Position numbers and translations under genes: made by a program. Below, one piece after another: positions 1 through 9,043 of a DNA stretch of 64,000 nt; positions within the stretch are counted from its first letter, which is position 1, and the number at the start of each line of letters is the position of its first letter. The notes under the pieces are model-generated. The model made no database searches, was not told where the DNA came from, and was given only the letters and a program-made list of their open reading frames with translations. Source of the DNA: Conoideocrella luteorostrata (taxonomy: Eukaryota; Ascomycota; Sordariomycetes; Hypocreales; Clavicipitaceae); the NCBI GenBank assembly GCA_032433595.1, contig JASWJB010000029.1, positions 1 to 64,000 on the forward strand, written 5' to 3'.

Positions 1-130
1 AATAAATGCACGAGAAGAGGGATATCGTAGAGATAAATAGCAGCCGAATTCCCGTCAATTAGATAGAAATCAAGGACATTTTTCCACTGCCTTAGAGATC
101 GACTTCCATAGCTGCTCACTTGTGACATTA
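1..130. repeat. Unmutated copy of a 130-bp repeat shared with the RIP tract
   Basis: These 130 bases align without gaps to 38,812-38,941. In the first 60 bases every difference is a transition, with C or G here and T or A there (for example positions 8, 11, 12, 20, 26, 27). The shared block ends near position 130, where the 38.9-kb copy diverges completely. It lies at the window edge, so the left boundary is unknown. It probably belongs to the adjoining retroelement fragment, but its identity as a separate repeat is inference. Confidence 0.85.
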
Positions 131-330
131 CTTCTCCTCACTGATACCTCATTCCCGCCCCGCAGCAGATTGTAGCGGTTGAAGTCTCGGGCCAATATCA
201 CATTAGTACATGGGCTTGTCCTGTTCCGAAATTGCCGGACCAAGATATGTAGCTGCCTCGTGGTGTCTTCCAAAATCCAGTTATCCCTTCCCTCTACATA
301 AACCGACACGGATTTTGGAGCGGATTTTGC
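70..330 (-). pseudogene. Fragment of LINE (Tad-like) endonuclease domain
   Basis: The minus frame open from about 500 down to 70 contains VYVEGRDNWIL and then NVILARDFNRYNLL..GGN. This resembles the GDFN motif of the endonuclease/exonuclease/phosphatase domain that opens ORF2 of fungal non-LTR retrotransposons; the motif Gly is replaced by Arg. There is no reverse transcriptase in frame, and the frame stops shortly after the GGN motif. It is therefore a short relic, not a gene. A second LINE fragment (the reverse-transcriptase end) lies at 5,568-5,800 on the other strand, so the two are not one continuous element. Family assignment is from motif memory only. Confidence 0.55.
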
Positions 331-767
331 ATGGCTTTTTGCATGGCTTTTATGTGTATATGCTTTAAGCGATAGTGAGCCGGCGTTGATAGACAATGTA
401 CCTGGCTGTATGCTTGCTTGCTTGCTTGTTTGTCGGCCAGCAGTGCCGACTTTTTTTGCGCATCCGACGACGTTACCCCTCCGCCTGTCCAACTGTGGCA
501 TGTCGCGAGCAAGACGGAATACGAAAAAGCTGCTGCGTCAAATGCGCGGCGGGAGGGCTTCTCACCCAGGTTGGGGAGGGCCAGAAAGGGTGGAACATTG
601 TCACAGCATTACCACGCAGGCAAGCATGCAAGCAGGCACACCAATACGTCAAAGACGATGTGAGAAGAAGAAAAAAGTCTGCTTTGCCTTGCAACATAAG
701 CTTTAGGAAAGGCCTTGCAAAAAGCGCGTGGCCAAAAACTACATCTCTTGATATAAGGCATTTACAG
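331..767. other. No gene seen; CTTG-type low-complexity patch
   Basis: Several overlapping open frames occur on both strands, but none has a recognisable motif or consistent start. A (CTTG)n microsatellite lies at about 411-429 and GCAAGCATGCAAGCAGGC-like sequence at about 620-640, an inverted relative of it. I treat the stretch as the 5' flank of the kinase pseudogene. Confidence 0.5.
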
Positions 768-1844
768 ATGATATCAAGTACCCTCCGGGATATAGTCTCG
801 AGAATGTTGTCGCATGAGGAAGTACAGGTCTTGTTCTTACTGACGCAGCGACACAGACAGTCATCAAGACGCCCTTCGACGACGATGAGTCTAGCATACA
901 GAGGGAACAGCAGGTCTACGAGAGGCTCAACGAACTGGGGGGACAACGAGGCGTTTATCTTACCACGGCAATCGTAATGGGAACGGAATATGCCTTGAAT
1001 ATGCTCCCAACCACGACTTGCAGTCCTTAATTCAGAGACAGCTGTTGCGTTATGTGCCTTCATATGTAAGTGAAGGGGAGCAATTTGCAACAGTGGCAAT
1101 CGGCAGGAATGGATAGATTTGAATGAAGAGCGTGAACAGGGATGAATTCTGACACCTATGATAGTGATGATGATCTTCCTCCTCTGAGGAGCACTGTAAC
1201 CCTGCTATATAGTCCTTTAGCAGCCGGAACAATTCCCTGAATTTAGTGGCCTTAGGCCACTGTTCCGCTGCATCGTGCCACCTTTTTCCACTTATCGTAC
1301 GATACTAGCTAATACGAGGCATTGGTCATTTCCGAAAGCGCCACCCTAATCTCAACAACAGTAGCACGTCAGCTCCGACCTTCATCTACGGTGGATGATT
1401 CAGATAGCGGATGCTCTTGATTTCATTCACAACGCTGGCGTTACTCACGGCGACCTTACCACTGCCAACATCTGCTTGGACAAAAGACTGGACGCCAAAC
1501 TGGCCGATTTTGCAGGGTCCTCGATTGACTCCCTGCCACCTCTCGTTGCCGTTACTGTCAGCCACGAGCATCCAAGGAACCCCTTCTCCATTCAGGGAGA
1601 TATTTTTGCATTTGGTCCCATGATGTGTGAAGTTGTGATTGGAGAAAGACCATTTGCTGCGTTGGGGGAGGCTGAAGTCCGGGCGCGTTATCAGAGGAAT
1701 AAATTTCCCGACACGACCTCTCTGGGCAGCCTAGGCTACATCATCAAGCGATGTTGGGAAAGCAGCTACAAGAATAGCACATTCTTGGTGAAAGATCTGG
1801 CGTGGTCGACAGGCGATCCAAGCTCTTGTCAGCCACCATCTTGA
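768..1844 (+). pseudogene. Protein-kinase pseudogene split by an LTR insertion
   Basis: Left part 768-1042: a frame beginning MISSTLRDIVSRML, then after a frameshift near 838 TVIKTPFDDDESSIQREQQV (beta-3 Lys and alpha-C Glu), and after a second shift near 955 the hinge ICLEYAPNHDLQSLIQRQ. Right part 1358-1844: SDLHLRWMIQIADALDFIH, the catalytic loop HGDLTTANICLD (HGD for HRD), ADFAG for DFG, then GDIFAFGPMMCEV (alpha-F). Together they make an almost complete kinase domain of roughly 270 residues. The 315-bp LTR at 1043-1357 sits between the hinge and alpha-E. Removing it and one target copy restores continuity of the frame around QRQ/HVSSD. With at least two shifts and the insertion it cannot be functional. 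HGD and DFA are departures from the consensus, which could also mean the ancestor was a pseudokinase. Confidence 0.8.
1043..1357 (+). mobile_element. Solo LTR, family B, copy 1 (inside kinase)
   Basis: It starts TGTTGCGTTATGTGCCTTC and ends CTAATCTCAACA, about 315 bp. The neighbouring bases are ACAGC (1038-1042) and ACAGT (1358-1362), a 5-bp target duplication with one C-to-T change. The same unit recurs at 17,617-17,932 and 31,806-32,107, and a truncated inverted copy at 13,226-13,457. No internal retrotransposon sequence is attached, so it is a solo LTR left by recombination. It interrupts the kinase pseudogene described separately. Confidence 0.88.
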
Positions 1845-2690
1845 CCGATGTCTCGCAAAAGATGCTCCGCATTTGCGTACTCATTCAACCAGCATTTCAT
1901 CATGATTTCGCCCGCAATAAGCCCATCAACGTTGGGGAATTCACGTCGTTGGAACAATCTGTCCACTCTTTTGACTATACTCCTCCATCTCCTCCCCTGT
2001 TTTAACGTACCAGGTTCCCGGAACGGCTAATGCCCTGTAGCGATCGTGTAGATGACTGATCTGATGCGCAACAGATTCGTCTGTGGGCTTGATACCGGTT
2101 CTAATTTGGGGTCATAGAATCTCGAGCCAGGCAAATGTCCACCATCCAAGCCTAATTCGTCGCACGTTGAACCGCCAAAGTTAAAAAGCCAGAGGTTGAG
2201 TGGTGAATGCGGGGAAGTGGCATGAAGAAGAAAATTTTCTGGGCGAATGTCGGAATGTGTCACGCCTCGACTGTATATGTAGGCAAGAGATTCGATGGCT
2301 TGAATGTACCATTTTTTCCGTACCATGGGTGGGATAACATCAAAGGTATCATCTATATAACGCTGAAGATCGCCATAGCTCGACTCTGCAAGAAGTAATC
2401 ACTTTTGGTCTCTCTGCATGTAGCCAAAATATCTATCGACGATTAATGAGTGAATTTCCTATTCAAAGGGGGACTGAGTCATACTGAACAATCCTAGGAT
2501 GGTTCCCAAATATTTGCAGAATTTGTCTTTCAACGTCGAAGTTATGGGCGATTTCTGCGTGCACTTTTTTTTTTCTCAGAGACGGGAACAGGATATTTGA
2601 GCACAACACCGCTTTGTACTCAACGGAAGAGCGATGTAGAACGAAAAGAGGGTAGGAGTTCCATTATGAACAACTATCTTGGATGAACCC
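1830..2690 (-). pseudogene. Second protein-kinase pseudogene, tail-to-tail with the first
   Basis: Read on the minus strand from about 2,690: VQSGVVLKYPVPVSE (beta-3 Lys), EIAHNFDVERQILQIFGNHP (alpha-C), LLLAESSYGDLQRYID (hinge), WYIQAIESLAYIYSRGVTHS followed by DIRPENFLL (catalytic loop HSD for HRD), FNFGGS for DFG, FYDPKLEP, SVIYTIATGH (alpha-F), and a C-lobe ending LLRDIGQDGG and a stop at 1,830-1,832. Lesions include TGA at 2,399-2,401, a TGA near 2,463, and frameshifts around 2,460 and 1,960-2,030. The 3' end overlaps the end of the plus-strand kinase by about 15 bp. HSD/NFG may be decay or pseudokinase ancestry. It belongs with the small stand-alone kinase families that are expanded in fungi; no specific substrate can be inferred. 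Confidence 0.75.
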
Positions 2691-2983
2691 CTTTTGGCAA
2701 ATGGAGCAAATAGCGGGGAGCTTCGGGAGCGGCGATGGAAGGGGGGGTTTTGTGTACGATTCACCATGTGCATCAATCACATGCAGCCATGTTTATTACT
2801 CTGCGCGCACTTGATTAGCGGTTGGGGCAGTTTGATCATGTATATACTCTGAGCGACTACAGCGAGTCAGCGTAAATAAAGACGTAAATTTGTCCTTGCA
2901 TTCTATTTATTTAGTCTGAGGAATGATCCCAGCTATCTAATTATCGTCGGCCGTGCCCGATATCTTGGTCTTTGGTACATTAG
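2691..2983. other. Gene-free spacer before the LTR
   Basis: Poly-G and poly-T runs and short unremarkable open frames only. Nothing recognisable on either strand. Confidence 0.5.
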
Positions 2984-2988
2984 ATATC

Positions 2989-3185
2989 TGTTGGAACGCC
3001 GCCAAGCACAACAGGAAGCTGTTGGGACCGTCACGTGGTCACCCTCAAGCCACGATATTTATACGGGGATATCGTGCCTTCCACTATGACTTCTTTTCTT
3101 CTTCTTAGATAGATACAGACAATTATTAATATATTACCTTTGAAGCCGATGATCTAGATCATTGCACAACCCTGTGCAACCCACA
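2989..3185 (+). mobile_element. Solo LTR, family A, copy 1, with perfect 5-bp target duplication
   Basis: It starts TGTTGGAACGCCGCCAAGC and ends CTGTGCAACCCACA. It is flanked by ATATC at 2,984-2,988 and ATATC at 3,186-3,190. A likely core promoter TATTTATACGG lies near 3,056-3,067, as in the other family A copies. No coding interior accompanies it. Confidence 0.93.
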
Positions 3186-3190
3186 ATATC

Positions 3191-3841
3191 TTCGCGTGCT
3201 GTGACAGTGTGCGTGTGTGTATGTATGTTACGATGTGCCGGGTGTTAATGGTGGGTTTTAATCTGGCGTGTTCGGCTTTTAATGTTATGTACCTGACAAC
3301 AAGCCGGGAGCAATTCTTCGCTGGTGTGCTCCTGTGTCTGTTGCGTTATGAACACTTTGAGAAATTTGGTGGGCGGTGTAATTTAATAGGAATAGAAGGA
3401 TGTTATTCTGACTGAATTGATTGATGATGTTGAGGATTCTGAACTTCCTGGAGGGCCTGATGGCCACCTATTTATATTACTTTACAGGCCTCATATCCTC
3501 GTATTGTCAGCTTGGCCAAATTCCTCCGAATCTTCTCAGGACTGACGACCTTTCTTATCCGATAGATGTGGCCATGTGATAGGTTCTAGCTGTTTACGGC
3601 ACTAATTGTCTAGACGAGCATATCTAGTCTCAACAGTGCTTGTCGTATTTACTCCGCTAATAGCGCGTAATATGCGACTCGTGCGTTATTGCCGTATATG
3701 CGGCTTGTGCGTTGTTGCCGAAGACTGTATAGATAAGCTATAATGTTCTGGGTGTTGATGGTGGTTTTAGATCCGGCACATTCTGTCCATGTCTTCCTCG
3801 CTGATGGGCTCGTGTAGCTGTGCCTCCCTGGTGCTAAGGAG
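3191..3841. other. Spacer with a diverged direct duplication
   Basis: The motif GGGTGTTAATGGTGGGTTTT at 3,240 recurs as GGGTGTTGATGGTGGTTTTAG at 3,750, followed by similar sequence, so the two LTRs at 2,989 and 3,847 are both preceded or followed by related DNA. A 26-bp tandem pair (ATATGCG..TCGTGCGTT.TTGCCG) lies around 3,670-3,722. No gene was recognised. Confidence 0.5.
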
Positions 3842-3846
3842 GGCAG

Positions 3847-4057
3847 TGTTGGAATCCTGCCGCCAAGCACACCAAGGAGCATGGGGCGAGTCAAGTGGTC
3901 GGTCACCTTTCGGCCACGCTATTTATACGGCGATATCGAGCTTTGTGTGTATCTTGACTTGTTTTCTCCCTTCAGATAGACAGGCTTAATGAATATATCG
4001 CATTTTGAAGCATTTGATCTAGATGACTTGCAAAGCCCCCCCCCTGTGCAACCCACA
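3847..4057 (+). mobile_element. Solo LTR, family A, copy 2, with perfect target duplication
   Basis: It starts TGTTGGAATCCTGCCGCC and ends CTGTGCAACCCACA, 211 bp. GGCAG flanks it on both sides (3,842-3,846 and 4,058-4,062). The TATA-like TATTTATACGGCGATATCG is present, and a C9 homopolymer occurs near the 3' end. Same orientation as copy 1, 660 bp away. Confidence 0.93.
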
Positions 4058-4190
4058 GGCAGAGTATTTGCAACGCGCCATAGCCGGCGTGCTTCGCTTG
4101 GGGCGTGCTTGGTCGAGCATCGTTCCCCATTGTTAGGCTAATACATGACGTCGGTACCCGTAGCTCTCCAGGGTAGGGTGGCTGGTATTG

Positions 4191-4282
4191 CCGTACAAAA
4201 TATCAGTGATAGAATTGCCGGATTCTTGTCCAGGGACCGTACAGAATGTCGGTAATGGAATTGCCGGATTCTTGTCCAGGGA
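4191..4282. repeat. Tandem duplication, 46-bp unit x2
   Basis: Units 4,191-4,236 and 4,237-4,282 share CCGTACA.AAT.TC..T.AT.G and AATTGCCGGATTCTTGTCC, differing by a few transitions. Confidence 0.85.
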
Positions 4283-4398
4283 GACCAGCCCAAACGATGG
4301 AAATGTTGGCGCTCTGGTACCGCCTTGTCGGACAGGAGGGAGGGGGGGCGGTTCTGGTCGCCTCCGTTGGCGGTTCATCGGCCACCGGGTCCGTATTG

Positions 4399-4533
4399 TC
4401 AGACCAATCTGTGTCGGACCAATTCGTGGATTCGTTGTTGACGTCTTCCTGCAGTGATCTGTTGATGGGTCCTCTGTGTCAGACTAATATGTGTCAGACC
4501 ATTTCGTGGATTCGTTGTTGACGTCTTCCTGCA
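4399..4533. repeat. Tandem duplication, 80-bp period
   Basis: TTCGTGGATTCGTTGTTGAC and the flanking sequence at 4,399-4,453 recur at 4,479-4,533. The second copy forms the 3' end of the minus-strand NTPase frame, which suggests the duplication truncated that gene. Confidence 0.85.
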
Positions 4534-5222
4534 TTCTGGGCGATAGGATAAATGCGGAGGACATTCAAATTGAACGGCTTTGCGGCAAGTCTTCGCATTG
4601 CATCGTCCGCTTGGTTGTCTTGAGCAGCTGTCCAGTGTGCAGAGCTGGCAATGACTTCCCTCTGCAACCGGGTCGTTACAGTCTGTCTCGACAAGTTGGA
4701 CCATGACAGATCAGGCCCATCTTCTTTAGGCGGTGAATTTCGCAGAGGATTGGAAGCTTCGGTTGGAGAAGGTTGCAAAGGCGTGTTGAGGGCATCATTG
4801 ATCGCAACCTCTAAGTCGATCGGCAGTGTAAGTTGTAGATTTGCCATCGTAGGCGCTGGAGTAGGTTCAGTGAAACCCGAGTTCCAACCTGCATATGCCT
4901 CGTGACCGCCTTTCAGAGCTGCAAATACGACTTTCATGGCCTCCTCAGTTTTGCCTGTACCTGCGGTTCCCGTGACAATCACGTTACCGGAACGGGTATG
5001 TTTCAGCTTTCGTAATCTCTCAGTGAACTCGGGGGAGAAGCTTCCCGATTGGATCATGTCATGGATGCCAGCGTAGCAAGCTGTAAGGTCTCGCAAGTGG
5101 ACTTCCGGGAAAGGAGGGAATTTGATTATGTGCCCGTAGAAAGCCGCGTCTGGAGAGTCCCTAGCGAAGCCGTTGCAATCACGAACAGCGTCAGCTGCCG
5201 CTCTTGATGTAGTGTTAACACG
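4494..5222 (-). pseudogene. P-loop NTPase (helicase-like) gene fragment
   Basis: The frame runs from a TGA at 5,223-5,225 to a stop at 4,494 and has no convincing ATG start (the codon at 5,094-5,096 is TTG), so it is an internal exon or a fragment. Residues include FARDSPDAAFYGHIIKFPPF, then a Walker A motif GTAGTGKTEEAMKVVFAALK preceded by a beta-strand NVIVT. This organisation (NVIVTGTAGTGKT with a following helix) resembles superfamily-1 (DNA2/NAM7-type) helicases and related ATPases. No Walker B or helicase motif III-VI is present downstream; the last ~60 residues run into the 80-bp tandem repeats. Function beyond nucleotide binding is not supported. Confidence 0.5.
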
Positions 5223-5567
5223 TCAGGAGAATCCTTGGGTGTAGGAAATTGCTGGATGTGTTGATGGGTCGTCTGTGTCTTGGTCCCGCGGAAGCCACAT
5301 GGGCTGGACTTGATTCCGCGATAGCCACATTGGCATCTCCTGGTTGGGATAGCTATTGTGGTGCTGGCATGGTTGGTGACTTTGGTTGTAATGTGGAAAG
5401 TAAAGAAAAAGAATCCTGGAGCCCTCTGCGGGACATGCGGCCCTACTTATAGTGCCCTCTTATCTACTGCTGTATTCACGCACTGCTGAACAACCCGTGC
5501 TATGCATCACTCATAGCTGTGTCGTGCATCATCCGGGTTCACGCACTGCTGAACAACTTGTACTGTG
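5223..5567. other. Spacer with a 63-bp tandem pair
   Basis: TTCACGCACTGCTGAACAAC occurs at 5,475 and 5,538 with similar following sequence. No gene recognised. Confidence 0.5.
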
Positions 5568-5800
5568 TGCATCACTCTCCTTGGACTGGTTATGGATCCC
5601 CGACTCAAGTATAAGCAACACATCACACGAGCAGCATCAAAGGGGCTAGAAGCGGCATTGGAACCCACAAAACTCAAGGGGCTGTCTGCATTAACTGTCC
5701 GACAGTTGTTCTCGGCCACGGTAACCCCCGTGGTAGATTACGCATCGAACGTCTAGATGCATGCTTTGGAGCAAAAGTGGTGGCCTATGGAATTCACTCT
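5568..5800 (+). pseudogene. LINE reverse-transcriptase C-terminal fragment
   Basis: The frame reads LGLVMDPRLKYKQHITRAAS, KGLEAALEPTKLKGLS, RQLFSATVTPVVDYASNV, then TAG where the family normally has Trp. This is the conserved tail of fungal Tad-like LINE reverse transcriptases (D-P-RLKY-K-H and PVVDYASNVW). After the stop, MHAC and similar residues continue weakly. Only about 70 residues survive, so it is a truncated dead copy. The Trp-to-stop change (TGG to TAG) is RIP-compatible. Confidence 0.82.
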
Positions 5801-6648
5801 AGTGGCTATAATTAGGGCTTATATTCTACGCAAGATCACCAACATCATCTGGTTAAGCTTACTATCAGAATCTGAGAGATCAGCTTTCCGGTTATTTAGT
5901 GATTTCATGTAGGGATAACGTACTGGCAAGATCGATCTGCCGCTCGTTAGACATGCCTGCTGACAACCCCCTCAGGATGGCAGAAAGCGCCCGGTAAGCC
6001 ATCTTTTGGGGCAAGGCGCAAAATCACAGTGAGAGCAGTGTTCTCAGTAGACTAGAACTTGGAGTTGCTCCGATGCGACTGACGCGACTCACGCTGTCAT
6101 TAGTACTGCTCCCATTTTGCTGTGCGTATGAACGTTAGCTGATGAAAAATTGCTAATGATACGCTTATAAGTACCTGTGTAATCCCATTCTTCGCCACTA
6201 CGGTGAACGTGATGTCATGGGCTCGTTAGGTGACTCTGGCCAATAGGCGCCTTACATAGCTGGATACTGGGGGTATCCGGCATCGGCCGCTACTGCTGGG
6301 TCTTTTTGTTCCTGGCGCAGTGAATAAACCCAGAACCCATCGTGACACGTGACGGGATAGAAACAGAAACAACCAGCTGTTGGTTCTCGGGCCGTTGAAC
6401 GAGCCGTTAATCCTGGCCCTTGGCATCTTTTTGCCCATTGTTTTTATGACCAAGATAGTGTGAAAATTTATGCCAATTCGCCATCAAAATTATGCGGAGG
6501 TGCCTCCGGTTGAAGCTAGTGGTATTATTTGTTACGAGTGACCAACAACATTCGGAAACCAGCTAGGGAGAGCGTTACGCCAGCGTCATTCCCCTCTTTT
6601 GATGATGGCAGAACCCTGCCTCCAAACACACTGACCATCTTAGTTCTT
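5801..6648. other. Gene-free region
   Basis: No open frame with a family motif. Possible further decayed LINE sequence at the left, but I cannot support it. Confidence 0.45.
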
Positions 6649-6650
6649 TA

Positions 6651-6898
6651 TCCCTTTGAGTGCGGAGGACTGCAGTGGAGCATCACAGCAGGGGCATTTG
6701 GCCAATTAAGACGCCGCCGGATTGAGTGTACATTATTTTGCTGGTGTATCTCACCATAATGTATGTACCAGCAATTCCGCTGTGTACATATCGCTACATT
6801 GCACAGACGCGTTGTGAGGCGCAAGTGAGGTACCGAGCTCGTACCTGTGCTGTGGTTTATCTGCCTGGCTCCACTGCAGTCCTCCGCACTCAAAGGGA
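6651..6898. mobile_element. MITE, 248 bp, with perfect 31-bp terminal inverted repeats
   Basis: The left end TCCCTTTGAGTGCGGAGGAC (6,651 onward) and the right end CTCCGCACTCAAAGGGA (to 6,898) are perfect inverted repeats over 31 bp. TA lies immediately outside both ends (6,649-6,650 and 6,899-6,900), the target of Tc1/mariner-class transposases. It has no coding capacity. The interior holds a smaller palindrome GAGGTACCGAGCTCGTACCT. A diverged copy is at 12,112-12,355. Confidence 0.93.
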
Positions 6899-6900
6899 TA

Positions 6901-7348
6901 CCCGTGCTTTGTGGCAGTCCCCGGCCCCGGAATCATCAGCTGCTGCTGTGGGTCAATTTACAGCCCAAGGTGGTGTGGCGTGAGCACTTGTGCCAATCAG
7001 CCGTCACAGACTCCTACGGAGGGCCTTCCGGCCGAAAGGCTGCTTGTCAATGGCCACAGATGGCCAGTCAGAATTACAGCCATTCCCTTGTTTCTCCTTG
7101 CATTGGAGCCTGGGCAAGGACCAATGCCGCAATTGGTGAAGCCAGCATCAGTTCATAGTTTAGATTGCGTGCCAACTACGAATATAATAAAATGGGAAGA
7201 AAGCCGTTACTTGAAGAATGCCCGCTCAATATTTCCGTGCACTATGTCTTTGTTCGTCACATACTTGGGGAGTCGTTGCTGTGACCCATCCATTCATTCG
7301 TTCATTGTAATTATTCAGCAATCACGCCACATCTTCTAGGTGTGAATT
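6901..7348. other. Gene-free region upstream of the Zn2Cys6 gene
   Basis: Short open frames without motifs. It may hold the promoter of the gene that starts at 7,349. Confidence 0.4.
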
Positions 7349-8378
7349 ATGCCTGTACCACGCGTTTCGCCAAAAAAGGACGAGGCAGCTCCAACACCAA
7401 CGGGAGGGCGGGCTTCCAAGCAATTCGGATGCCAATACGCTGCCACAGGAACCGCTGATAGCCCCCAGTTTATCTGTCTCAAGCCCGATCGGAGAGCCAA
7501 CGGTCGGTCCAAGCGGGTTCCGAGGGCATGCGAGGCGTGTAGAACAAAAAAGACGAAGGTAACCTACTATTGCGAGAAGAATAGTGCCTCAGTCATCGAG
7601 CACAAAACATCTAACGTTGTATTACAGTGCGATTATAATTTACCTTGCCAAAGATGCGAAAAAAGCGACCTGCATTGCACGAGAACCCCGCGCACAAAGA
7701 CTACATTCAAACAGGTGCAACGAGGGTTAGCTTACGCCACATTTTGGACTCATACAGGCATAGCTAGCTTTATTTCATCTTTGACACAGCTCTCTCTTGC
7801 TAGCAGGCCATGCCGCAATACGCTGTGCGTACAGTAGAGCTGCTTTTGCTAATGCCGGGGGCTTTAGGTATGCCGAGGTTCTCGAAGACACTCAACTTGC
7901 ACTCATTAGCACGATTTACGAGCTGTACAGTATGGTGCGAAAGTCTCAGACTTGGGAATTAGGCGAACCGCGTTTGACCGATCGAGAACTCCCTGTAGTT
8001 CATGACATAGTCCATAAACTCAACTGCGCTGGGGCACGTGGCGGCTGTAGCCCGCGTATACACTCGACCTTGCCGGAGGGCAAGGCTCACGCGGCCGAAC
8101 CACAATATACTGAACGCAATGCAAGAAGCAGCAGCATTAATATTGACAGGGATGTTGATGGTGCGACGAACAATTTGACGGAATTATCTCCGTGCTTCAA
8201 CCATTGCGGCTTCGAGCGCCGCACGGATGCATTGAGCAATGACGCAACACAGCAGTGCTTGCATGGGATTGACAAAACTGGCGCGTCCGAGGCGGATTGC
8301 GCCGTAGTTTGCGAAGAGGAGGGTTGTTTTTTTCCAAGTAAACTTCGATTTTTCTTGATGGAGGCTGCTTGGACATAG
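7349..8378 (+). pseudogene. Zn2Cys6 transcription factor, probably decayed
   Basis: Exon 1 (7,349-7,558) codes for a basic N-terminus and the first half of the zinc cluster, ACEACRTKKTK. A 69-bp GT...AG intron (7,559-7,627) interrupts it, and exon 2 resumes CDYNLPCQRCEKSDLHC. Spliced, this gives the exact C-X2-C-X6-C-X5-C-X2-C-X6-C pattern, so the intron is well supported even though it is a multiple of three and stop-free. A second intron must lie somewhere in 7,715-7,867 to change frame. The later frame contains YAEVLEDTQLALISTIYELY, WELGEPRLTDRELPVVHDIV and HSTLPEG, a pattern I know from fungal C6 regulators. It stops at 8,378, making a protein of roughly 290 residues, shorter than usual. 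No clean acceptor restored the second junction unambiguously, so I call it a probable pseudogene; a functional short regulator is the alternative. Confidence 0.65.
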
Positions 8379-8833
8379 CTGTATGCTTTCTTGGGACTCG
8401 ATGACTATGTTGGCGTCCAAGTTGGTCCATGTCTCGATTAAGCAATGTTGGCGTTAGCGTTACGGTCGCGCACGATTGATCCCAGAAATACTAAACCTCG
8501 GCCTCCAGGTGTCTCCATCCCAGTAATATACCAGCACGAAATGCTGCCCATGACTCCGTGGGCTCTAGGCATAGAAATCATCAGTTATTCTGCTTTTCTG
8601 ATTTCATTGTTATGGCCACGTTACAGCCAAGGCGGCGCGAGTAGTTATGCCATTTAGCTATCAGAATTTTTCACGGAGCTACCCGCTGGCCAGAAGGAAA
8701 TTGCTGGTCAAGTAGCAAATTAGCGACAGTCACTGGAAAATACTTCCTTCCACTGCCCACACCCCCCCGGGATTTGATCATCTCCAAAACAAACTTAGCT
8801 TGGCCCCGTGACGCAATAGCACTGTAGCCAAAA
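8379..8833. other. Gene-free region
   Basis: May contain decayed 3' sequence of the regulator (VCFLGTR and similar in another frame), which I cannot confirm. Confidence 0.4.
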
Positions 8834-8838
8834 TATTG

Positions 8839-9038
8839 TGTTGGAATCCTCCGTTAAGCACAATAGGAAGCACGGAGCAGGTCACGTGGCCACCCTGCGG
8901 CCACGATATTTATACGACGATATCGAGGCTCTCCTGCTGCTTTGCTTCTTCATTTATAGACAGCAGAAATTATTGAATATATTTTGCATTTTGAAACAAC
9001 TGGTCTAGACCGTTGCACAACACCCTGAGCAGCATGCA
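8839..9038 (+). mobile_element. Solo LTR, family A, copy 3, with perfect target duplication
   Basis: Starts TGTTGGAATCCTCCGTTAAG, ends CCCTGAGCAGCATGCA, 200 bp. TATTG flanks both sides (8,834-8,838 and 9,039-9,043). It contains GGTCACGTGGCCACC followed by the TATTTATACGACGATATCG promoter-like block shared by the family. Confidence 0.92.
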
Positions 9039-9043
9039 TATTG

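Noticed and set aside
473..1099. 208-codon minus-strand frame overlapping the kinase and LTR
   Set aside because: It starts inside the family B LTR and runs antisense through kinase coding sequence; no motif.
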